Positions 6,771 through 11,141 of a DNA stretch of 11,141 nucleotides are shown here, one piece after another. Made by a program: the position numbers and the translations under genes. The first letter of the stretch is position 1, and each line of letters begins with the position of its first letter. The DNA lies in assembly GCA_017480265.1 (NCBI GenBank), contig JAFVAZ010000061.1:1-11141 (forward strand), written 5' to 3'. The stretch is from Clostridia bacterium. GTDB lineage: Bacteria; Bacillota; Clostridia; Oscillospirales; Acutalibacteraceae. The notes beneath the pieces are model-generated. The model made no database searches and was not told where the DNA came from. It worked only from the letters and a program-made list of their open reading frames with translations.

Positions 6771-7211
6771 ATGGAACTGCATGAACTTTCACCAGCGTAT
6801 GGGGCAAAAAAAGAACCAAAGCGAATAGGCAGAGGTCACGGTTCTGGGCAGGGCAAGACATCCGGCAAAGGGCACAAAGGTCAGAAGGCAAGGTCCGGAG
6901 GCAACATCCGCCCTGGCTTTGAAGGAGGCCAGATGCCGCTCCAGAGGAGAGTCCCCAAAAGAGGCTTTAACAATATCTTCGCTAAAAAAATAGTTGGAAT
7001 CAATGTAGGAAGCTTAAATGTATTTGATGATGGTGCTACGGTGGATGCGCAAGCTATTCTCGATGCAGGGATTATCAAAAAACAATACGATGGGATTAAA
7101 GTCTTATCAAATGGGGTTTTGTCTAAAAAATTGATTGTTAAAGCTAGAGCTTTCTCAGAGAATGCAAAGAAAAAGATTGAGGAAGCCGGCGGAAAGGCTG
7201 AGGTGATCTAA
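6771..7211 (+). CDS. rplO: 50S ribosomal protein L15
   Basis: L15 is a late 50S assembly protein. The 146-residue product has the long basic, glycine-rich extension characteristic of the family (RIGRGHGSGQGKTSGKGHKG, 18-37), followed by FEGGQMPLQRRVPKRGF (50-66) and a globular C-terminal domain. The ATG lies a few bases after AGAAGGAGGTG upstream. The stop codon is separated from the secY start by a single base, and the secY ribosome binding site is inside the rplO 3' end, so the two are probably translationally coupled. Confidence 0.98.
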   Translation: MELHELSPAYGAKKEPKRIGRGHGSGQGKTSGKGHKGQKARSGGNIRPGFEGGQMPLQRRVPKRGFNNIFAKKIVGINVGSLNVFDDGATVDAQAILDAGIIKKQYDGIKVLSNGVLSKKLIVKARAFSENAKKKIEEAGGKAEVI

Positions 7212-7212
7212 A

Positions 7213-8577
7213 TTGTTAAAGACAATATACAACGCGTGGAAAGTACCGGAACTGAGGAAAAAACTCATTTTTACAATATTTATAGTCATTATATTTAGGA
7301 TAGGATCTATAATACCGGTACCGTTCTTGGATGTAGAAGCTTTGAAGAGCTTCATGGACTCAAGGGTAACAGAAGGCTCGTTTTTTGGATTTGTGAATAT
7401 GCTTTCAGGTGGAGCTTTTTCACATGGTACATTGTTTGCACTTTCGATCCAACCATACATTAATTCATCTATTATAATGCAGTTGATGGCAGTGGTTATT
7501 CCTTCTCTTGAAAAGCTGCAAAAAGAAGGAGAAGAAGGTAGAAAGAAAATAACTGCAATCACTAGGGTTTTAACAGTTGTCATCGGAGTTATGCAAGCGT
7601 TTATGTTTTATATTTGGCTGAGAAATAGCAGAGTGACTATGTATAACGCAGGGTTCTCGGGTATTTTTTCAGCAGTAGTCATAGTGGCAACATTAACGGC
7701 GGGCACAGCTTTGATAATGTGGCTCGGTGAGCAAATCAACGATAAGGGTATGGGAAATGGTATCTCAATCTTACTTTTTGCGGGAATCGTAGCGAGAATG
7801 CCTACTTTGATAGCAACATTGTGGGGATATATAGATTCCGCCATCAAGTATCCTAACGTTAACTCAGCTATCCTCACGCTAGGGCAGAGCGCAAATGGCA
7901 GAGAGTGTTGGTATTTTTATATTTTTGTTCCAGTGTTTGTAGTTACTTTGCTAGTATTGATGTGGCTCATCACGTATACAAACGATGCAGAAAGAAGGAT
8001 CCCGATACAATATGCCAAAAGAGTAGTCGGCAGAAAGATGTACGGAGGGCAAAGTACCCACATACCTATTAAACTGAGCGGGTCAGGGGTTATGCCGATC
8101 ATTTTCGCACAATCCATTTTGTCGTTGCCTTCAGCAGTCAAAGCAGTTATGGATAAGAACGCTCCGGAGTGGATCAATTCTATAAACGATGCTTTAAAAG
8201 TAACAGGTTGGGTTTATCCTACGATATATTTTGTATTTATTATATTCTTTGCTTATTTTTATCTTTCTATCCAATATAATCCGATTGAAATGGCAAACAA
8301 CCTGCGCCAAAGCAGCGGCACCATCCCGGGGATCCGCCCAGGTAAACCAACTAGCGATTACATTGCAAAAGTATTATCGAAAATAACATTGATGGGTGCT
8401 ATTTTCTTGGGATTTGTAGCTATTGAACCTTTTATATTCAGCGATTTGACTTATATGTACAATACTACGTTCCTTGGCGGCACATCGGTTATCATCATGG
8501 TGGGTGTAGCATTAGAGACAGTAAAGCAAATGGAATCTCAGATGATGATGCGCCACTACAAAGGATTTCTCGATTAA
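7213..8577 (+). CDS. secY: Protein translocase subunit SecY
   Basis: SecY is the channel subunit of the Sec translocon; with SecE and SecG it passes unfolded proteins through or into the membrane. The 454-residue product is slightly longer than the usual 420-440 and has about ten hydrophobic segments, near residues 17-37, 75-98, 118-136, 149-170, 181-203, 235-255, 291-308, 333-352, 390-408 and 418-436. The plug region follows the first segment. The cytosolic loop with ERRIPIQYAKRVVGRKMYGG (260-279) and the loop with IPGIRPGKPT (371-380), which contact the ribosome and SecA, are intact, as is the tail MMMRHYKGFLD. The outer loop before segment six (about 204-234) may account for the extra length. 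The start is TTG 7213, about six bases after GAGGTGAT in rplO. Confidence 0.97.
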   Translation: MLKTIYNAWKVPELRKKLIFTIFIVIIFRIGSIIPVPFLDVEALKSFMDSRVTEGSFFGFVNMLSGGAFSHGTLFALSIQPYINSSIIMQLMAVVIPSLEKLQKEGEEGRKKITAITRVLTVVIGVMQAFMFYIWLRNSRVTMYNAGFSGIFSAVVIVATLTAGTALIMWLGEQINDKGMGNGISILLFAGIVARMPTLIATLWGYIDSAIKYPNVNSAILTLGQSANGRECWYFYIFVPVFVVTLLVLMWLITYTNDAERRIPIQYAKRVVGRKMYGGQSTHIPIKLSGSGVMPIIFAQSILSLPSAVKAVMDKNAPEWINSINDALKVTGWVYPTIYFVFIIFFAYFYLSIQYNPIEMANNLRQSSGTIPGIRPGKPTSDYIAKVLSKITLMGAIFLGFVAIEPFIFSDLTYMYNTTFLGGTSVIIMVGVALETVKQMESQMMMRHYKGFLD

Positions 8578-8700
8578 ATGCGTGCATCAAAGCTAAAAAT
8601 ACTAAACTTGCATAGCGGAGCCTGTTTACACACTGTAACTGAGCCTATGTGTAAACAAAAAGCAAAAGCTTTTTTCGGATCAAGAAAATTTTCGATTTGA
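8578..8700 (+). CDS. Possible 40-codon ORF of unknown function, probably not a gene
   Basis: An ATG follows the secY TAA with no gap (TAAATG) and opens a frame of 40 codons ending in TGA at 8698-8700. The peptide has two cysteines (residues 16 and 25), many Lys residues, no membrane segment and no motif I know. The nearest ribosome binding candidate, AAAGGA inside the secY end, is about 12 bases away, which is long. The frame crosses the inverted repeat and the second hairpin, which suggests the DNA is shaped by RNA or DNA structure, not by protein coding. I list it because its start exactly abuts secY. Confidence 0.12.
   Translation: MRASKLKILNLHSGACLHTVTEPMCKQKAKAFFGSRKFSI
8623..8657 (+). 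repeat. Perfect 10-bp inverted repeat (hairpin)
   Basis: TGTTTACACA at 8623-8632 is the exact reverse complement of TGTGTAAACA at 8648-8657, with a 15-base spacer. As RNA it would form a 10-bp stem. A smaller alternative stem, TTACA/TGTAA (8626-8630 with 8634-8638), uses the same left arm and cannot form at the same time. GAGCCT also occurs twice as a direct repeat, at 8618-8623 and 8641-8646. The hairpin is followed by A residues, not T, so on its own it is not an intrinsic terminator on the + strand. It could also be a two-fold symmetric protein-binding site. Confidence 0.6.
8657..8675 (+). terminator. Weak terminator-like hairpin after secY
   Basis: AAAAAGC (8657-8663), a four-A loop and GCTTTTT (8668-8674) form a 7-bp stem whose right arm ends in a run of six T. 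Only two of the pairs are GC, so it is weaker than a typical Rho-independent terminator, and adk and map downstream clearly continue the cluster. It stacks directly on the 10-bp inverted repeat just before it. Partial termination or an RNA-processing signal between secY and adk is plausible but not shown. Confidence 0.25.
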
Positions 8701-8757
8701 GGGCTTCGCAGGAAGGTTGGTGAAAGCAAAAAATCTAAGCTAAAAAAGAGGTCAATT

Positions 8758-9390
8758 ATGAACATTATACTTTTAGGAGCACCTGGGTCAGGTAAAGGTA
8801 CACAGGCAGAGTTTATAGAAAAGCACTTATCGATAAAGTCCATTTCTACAGGCAACATAATAAGAGCAGAGCTGAAAAGTGGCACGCAACTAGGAGAATT
8901 GGCAAAATCTTATATAGATAAAGGATTGCTATTGCCGGATGAAGTTGTGATAGATATTGTCAAAGAAGCCATAAAAGGAAAAGATTATCAAAATGGCTTC
9001 ATCTTGGATGGATTCCCAAGGACAATACCGCAAGCCGAGGCTCTGGATAGACTAGGTATAAAGATTGATAAAGTTATCGATATAGAAGTCGATGATGAAG
9101 CAATAATAAATAGGATATCCGGACGCCGTGTTTGTGCAGTATGTGGGGCAACTTATCACTTGGTTAATAAAAAGCCGAAAGTAGATAATGTATGCGACAA
9201 ATGCAAAAACACCCTTATTCAGCGTAAGGATGACGAAATAGAGACAGTTAGAGATAGATTAAAGATTTACCATGAACAAACAGAACCTTTGATAAAATAT
9301 TACAAAAGCAAAGGTAAGCTGGTAAAGATCAATGGGAATAACAGTGTAGAGAATACGACCAAATTGGTTCTAGAATCTTTGGAGGCATAG
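8758..9390 (+). CDS. adk: Adenylate kinase
   Basis: Adenylate kinase converts ATP and AMP to two ADP and balances the adenylate pool in the cytosol. The 210-residue product is the long form. It has the P-loop GAPGSGKGT at 7-15, the AMP-binding region STGNIIRAELKSGTQLG (30-46), DGFPRT at 84-89, and a LID domain with four cysteines (126, 129, 146, 149) that form the zinc site common in Gram-positive enzymes. The residue after STG is Asn where many enzymes have Asp, a modest variation. The ATG at 8758 lies five bases after AGAGGT (8747-8752). Only four bases separate the gene from map. Confidence 0.98.
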   Translation: MNIILLGAPGSGKGTQAEFIEKHLSIKSISTGNIIRAELKSGTQLGELAKSYIDKGLLLPDEVVIDIVKEAIKGKDYQNGFILDGFPRTIPQAEALDRLGIKIDKVIDIEVDDEAIINRISGRRVCAVCGATYHLVNKKPKVDNVCDKCKNTLIQRKDDEIETVRDRLKIYHEQTEPLIKYYKSKGKLVKINGNNSVENTTKLVLESLEA

Positions 9391-9394
9391 GTGT

Positions 9395-10153
9395 ATGGTC
9401 ATCTTAAAGACAGAACGAGAGATCGAGCAAATGAAAAAAGCCGGCACCATAGCAGCAAATGCCGTACATTTAGCTGGCAAGGCTATAGAACCAGGAATTT
9501 CTACATTGGAATTAGACACTATAATAAGGAACTATATTGAATCTAAAGGCGCAAAGCCGTCTAGTTTAGGGTATGGTGGATTCCCAAATAGTGCATGTAT
9601 TTCTGTCAATAACGAAGTCATTCACGGCATACCAAGTAAAAGTAAGAAGATAAAATCAGGCGATATTGTCAGCATAGATGTAGCTGCATTTTACGAAGGA
9701 TTCCATGGAGATACAGCGTTTACATTTACATGTGGCGAGGTCAGTAAAAATGCAAAATCCCTTTTAGATGCAACTTATGAAAGTCTATTGGAAGGGATAA
9801 AAAAAGCTACTTGCGGCAATAGAATAGGCGATATATCTTCTACGATACAAACATATGTCGAAGCGCGCGGTTACTCGGTGGTACGAGATTTTGTCGGCCA
9901 CGGAATAGGCGCACAGCTACACGAAGATCCTAGTGTACCAAACTATGGAGTACCTTCTAAGGGAGTACGTCTTTTAAATGGCATGACTATAGCGATAGAA
10001 CCTATGATAAACGAAGGAACGGCCGAGGTGGAGGTTTTGCCCGATGGTTGGACGGCTGTGACTAAAGATGGAAAGCTTTCGGCTCATTTTGAGCATACGG
10101 TTGCAGTTACTTCTGCAGGGCCAATGATTTTAACTTTGCCGGATCAAGTTTGA
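9395..10153 (+). CDS. map: Type I methionine aminopeptidase
   Basis: Map removes the initiator methionine from nascent proteins after deformylation. The 252-residue product is the basic bacterial form without an extra N-terminal zinc finger. All expected active-site residues are visible: His77 in VIHGIP, and the metal ligands Asp95, Asp106, His169, Glu202 and Glu233, with His176 in the LHEDP motif. The ATG at 9395 lies nine bases after GGAGG (9381-9385), which is inside the adk 3' end, so adk and map are probably coupled. The 3' end is 17 bases from the KOW gene. Placement after adk follows the common Firmicute order. Confidence 0.98.
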   Translation: MVILKTEREIEQMKKAGTIAANAVHLAGKAIEPGISTLELDTIIRNYIESKGAKPSSLGYGGFPNSACISVNNEVIHGIPSKSKKIKSGDIVSIDVAAFYEGFHGDTAFTFTCGEVSKNAKSLLDATYESLLEGIKKATCGNRIGDISSTIQTYVEARGYSVVRDFVGHGIGAQLHEDPSVPNYGVPSKGVRLLNGMTIAIEPMINEGTAEVEVLPDGWTAVTKDGKLSAHFEHTVAVTSAGPMILTLPDQV

Positions 10154-10170
10154 TAAAAGGAGTTCTAAAG

Positions 10171-10422
10171 ATGCTACTGTCAAGAGGGTTAGTCGTTATA
10201 TCGAAATCAGGACACGATAAAAATGATTTATTTGTAGTTTTGAATTTTAATGGTAAAAATGCTATAATATGTGATGGCAAAAGGAGAAAGCTTGAAAAAC
10301 CGAAAACTAAAAATGAAAAGCATTTAATTTTGACAAACAACAAATTGAACGAAGTAGCTATGCAAAGTGATAGTTCAATAAGGAAGGCGCTAAATGCTTT
10401 GAAGAAGAATTTGCAAAGTTAA
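10171..10422 (+). CDS. KOW-domain RNA-binding protein (YbzG / L14e-like family)
   Basis: This small protein of 83 residues has an N-terminal KOW-type SH3 barrel (GLVVISKSGHDKNDLFVVL, about 6-24), then a basic middle (DGKRRKLEKPKTKNEKHL, 35-52) and a C-terminal helix with SIRKALNAL. The gene position between map and infA matches ybzG of Bacillus subtilis, whose product is related to the archaeal and eukaryotic ribosomal protein L14e. The exact role is not established to my knowledge; an RNA or ribosome partner is inferred from the fold and the operon. I start at ATG 10171, eight bases after AAAAGGAG (10155-10162); a TTG at 10150 in frame overlaps map and lacks a site. A candidate promoter lies inside this gene. 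Confidence 0.88.
   Translation: MLLSRGLVVISKSGHDKNDLFVVLNFNGKNAIICDGKRRKLEKPKTKNEKHLILTNNKLNEVAMQSDSSIRKALNALKKNLQS
10240..10268 (+). promoter_or_regulatory. Candidate sigma-A promoter inside the KOW gene, directed at infA
   Basis: TTGAAT (10240-10245) and a perfect TATAAT (10263-10268) are separated by exactly 17 bases. Transcription would begin near 10275, about 195 bases before infA, and would drive infA, rpmJ and rpsM. The -10 matches at all six positions and the -35 at four. The region is AT-rich, so chance matches are expected, but the other TATAAT occurrences I checked in this window lack a fitting -35. Confidence 0.35.
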
Positions 10423-10431
10423 GATTTTATC

Positions 10432-10446
10432 AAGCTTATTAAGCTT
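10432..10446 (+). repeat. Small hairpin AAGCTT-ATT-AAGCTT before infA
   Basis: Two self-complementary AAGCTT hexamers (10432-10437 and 10441-10446) are three bases apart in the 48-base gap before infA, and end nine bases before its AAGGAG site. They can pair as a 6-bp stem with a tight three-base loop. It may be a minor structural element or a chance feature of AT-rich spacer. Confidence 0.25.
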
Positions 10447-10470
10447 AATTCATCAAGGAGTGAGTAGTTT

Positions 10471-10689
10471 TTGTCTAAGCAAGATGTAATCGAAATAGAA
10501 GGCATAGTAAGGGAAGCCCTCCCCAATGCGCAGTTTAAGGTAGAGCTTCCAAATGGCAAAGAAATTTTGGCGCATATTTCAGGCAAATTGAGGATGAATT
10601 TTATAAAGATATTGCCTGGAGATAAAGTAACATTAGAAATGTCGCCGTATGATCTGACCAGAGGCCGCATCATATGGAGGTCAAAGTAA
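10471..10689 (+). CDS. infA: Translation initiation factor IF-1
   Basis: IF-1 binds the A site of the 30S subunit during initiation. The 72-residue product is the exact family length and a single OB fold: MSKQDVIEIEGIVREALPNA, then FKVELPNGKEILAHISGKLR, and RILPGDKV-like and SPYDLTRGRIIWR segments. The start is TTG at 10471, ten bases after AAGGAG (10455-10460). It lies 48 bases after the KOW gene, with a small hairpin between, and a candidate promoter about 200 bases upstream. Identification is secure. Confidence 0.98.
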   Translation: MSKQDVIEIEGIVREALPNAQFKVELPNGKEILAHISGKLRMNFIKILPGDKVTLEMSPYDLTRGRIIWRSK

Positions 10690-10700
10690 AAACTGGTGAT

Positions 10701-10719
10701 ATTTGAGATGAAATCAAAT
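10701..10719 (+). repeat. Small hairpin between infA and rpmJ
   Basis: ATTTGA (10701-10706) and TCAAAT (10714-10719) are perfect inverted 6-mers around the seven-base loop GATGAAA. They lie in the 47-base gap after infA and just before the GGGGGT ribosome binding site of rpmJ. The stem has one GC pair, so its stability is low. Confidence 0.2.
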
Positions 10720-10736
10720 TTTAAGGGGGTATAAAA

Positions 10737-10850
10737 ATGAAGGTCAGGCCTTCTGTAAAAAAAATTTGCGAAAAATGTAAAATCATTAAGCGCAAAGGTA
10801 AAGTAATGGTAATTTGTGAGAATCCTAAGCATAAACAGCGTCAGGGATAG
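10737..10850 (+). CDS. rpmJ: 50S ribosomal protein L36, zinc-binding form
   Basis: L36 is the smallest ribosomal protein and helps fold 23S rRNA near the factor-binding region. It is a 37-codon gene, found by reading the gap between infA and rpsM. The product starts MKVRPSVKKICEKCK and ends VICENPKHKQRQG. Zinc ligands Cys11, Cys14, Cys27 and His32 are all present, so this is the zinc-containing type. The ATG at 10737 follows a G-rich site, GGGGGT (10725-10730). It is placed between infA and rpsM, as usual in Firmicutes. Confidence 0.97.
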   Translation: MKVRPSVKKICEKCKIIKRKGKVMVICENPKHKQRQG

Positions 10851-10878
10851 ATTTAATTTTTGGATGGAGGTGTAAATT

Positions 10879-11141
10879 ATGGCGCGTATAGCAGGGGTAG
10901 ATTTACCTAGAGATAAACGAATTGAGATTGGGTTATCTTATATCTTTGGCATTGGCAGAAAAACTGCAAAAGATATTATAAAAGCTACAGGCGTAGATCC
11001 TGATATAAGAGTTAGAGATTTGACAGAAACCGATGTAGCTAAATTAAGGGAATATATCGATAAAAATTGCCGCGTAGAAGGCGATTTAAGAAGAGATATC
11101 GCTTTTGATATTAAACGGTTAATTGAAATCAATTGCTACAG
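10879..11141 (+). CDS. rpsM: 30S ribosomal protein S13, 5' part (cut by the window end)
   Basis: S13 sits in the head of the small subunit, bridges to L5 and L31 on the large subunit, and contacts the P-site tRNA. The visible 87 codons begin MARIAGVDLPRDKRIEIGLS and contain YIFGIGRKTAKDII and the NCRVEGDLRRDIAFDIKRLI segment; the frame is open at the last base. The missing C-terminus should bring the protein to about 120 residues. The ATG follows GGAGGTG (10867-10873), five bases upstream. It starts the alpha-operon part. Confidence 0.97.
   Translation, partial: MARIAGVDLPRDKRIEIGLSYIFGIGRKTAKDIIKATGVDPDIRVRDLTETDVAKLREYIDKNCRVEGDLRRDIAFDIKRLIEINCY

Larger units (their letters stand above)
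8586..8747 (+). repeat. Imperfect 15-bp direct repeat bordering the spacer structure
   Basis: The sequence at 8586-8600 and that at 8733-8747 match at 13 of 15 positions, with the 10-base core AAGCTAAAAA identical in both (8590-8599 and 8737-8746). The 132 bases between them hold all the hairpins of the spacer. The arrangement recalls the target duplication left by a small inserted element, but the repeats are A-rich and imperfect, so chance is possible. Confidence 0.35.
8578..8757 (+). other. 180-base secY-adk spacer with structured repeats
   Basis: This is the longest gap in the window and interrupts an otherwise compact operon. It holds a perfect 10-bp inverted repeat, a second hairpin immediately downstream, a palindrome GAAAATTTTC (8684-8693), and an imperfect direct repeat near its two ends. 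A 40-codon frame begins directly at the secY stop. On the other strand the frame is open across the entire spacer. I see no convincing promoter. The last bases carry the adk ribosome binding site, AGAGGT at 8747-8752. Possible roles are a processing or attenuation site, or a small repeated element that has settled here; the sequence alone does not decide. Confidence 0.6.

Noticed and set aside
7308..7313. TATAAT inside secY
   Set aside because: The position 17 bases upstream reads GTCATT, with no resemblance to a -35 element. The same holds for TATAAT at 7473-7478, 8275-8280 and 9520-9525.
8574..8885. Antisense open frame of 103 codons across the secY-adk spacer and the adk start
   Set aside because: Its last third is the shadow of adk and the remainder crosses the hairpins; there is no supported start or motif. 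The open frame is mentioned only as a property of the spacer.
10410..10439. TTGCAA followed by an AT-rich segment as a second promoter before infA
   Set aside because: With 17 or 18 bases of spacing the -10 reads GCTTAT or CTTATT, which is a poor match.
1..11141. CRISPR array, tRNA or rRNA genes, insertion sequence or phage genes
   Set aside because: No regularly spaced repeats, tRNA-like cloverleaf, transposase or phage-type protein was seen; the window is a conserved housekeeping cluster.

Overview
This window is a stretch of the conserved S10-spc-alpha ribosomal protein cluster, read entirely on the + strand. It begins just upstream of rplB (L2) and ends inside rpsM (S13). The order is rplB, rpsS, rplV, rpsC, rplP, rpmC, rpsQ, rplN, rplX, rplE, rpsZ, rpsH, rplF, rplR, rpsE, rpmD, rplO, secY, adk, map, a small KOW-domain gene, infA, rpmJ, rpsM (partial). 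The 59-codon rpmD and the 37-codon rpmJ were found by reading the gaps between longer frames.

The organism looks like a low-to-moderate GC Firmicute, most likely a member of Clostridia. Supporting points are strong AGGAGG-type ribosome binding sites before most genes, frequent AGA and ATA codons, a zinc-ribbon S14 (type Z), a four-cysteine zinc LID in adenylate kinase, and the adk-map-KOW-infA-rpmJ-rpsM order, which matches Bacillus subtilis (where the KOW gene is ybzG). L24 also has a CxxC/CxxC tail. The family-level placement is inference.

Layout: positions 1-76 hold the region before rplB, possibly the tail of the expected rplW. Positions 77-3166 hold the rest of the S10-operon part (L2, S19, L22, S3, L16, L29, S17). 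Positions 3224-8577 hold the spc part (L14 through SecY). Positions 8578-8757 are a 180-base spacer, the longest one in the window and the only place with structure not explained by the genes. Positions 8758-11141 hold adk, map, the KOW gene, infA, rpmJ and the start of rpsM. Most genes are separated by 0-30 bases, with one-base overlaps at rpsC/rplP and rplP/rpmC, so co-transcription and local translational coupling are likely.

Together the genes supply parts of both ribosomal subunits, the Sec translocon channel, nucleotide homeostasis (Adk), removal of the N-terminal methionine from new proteins (Map), and initiation factor IF-1. I found no undescribed multi-gene system here. The points worth a second look are the secY-adk spacer (a perfect 10-bp inverted repeat, a second stacked hairpin, a 15-bp imperfect direct repeat at its borders and a 40-codon frame touching secY), a near-consensus promoter inside the KOW gene aimed at infA, the zinc-ribbon L24, and several genes whose ribosome binding site also faces an out-of-frame ATG just before the true start.
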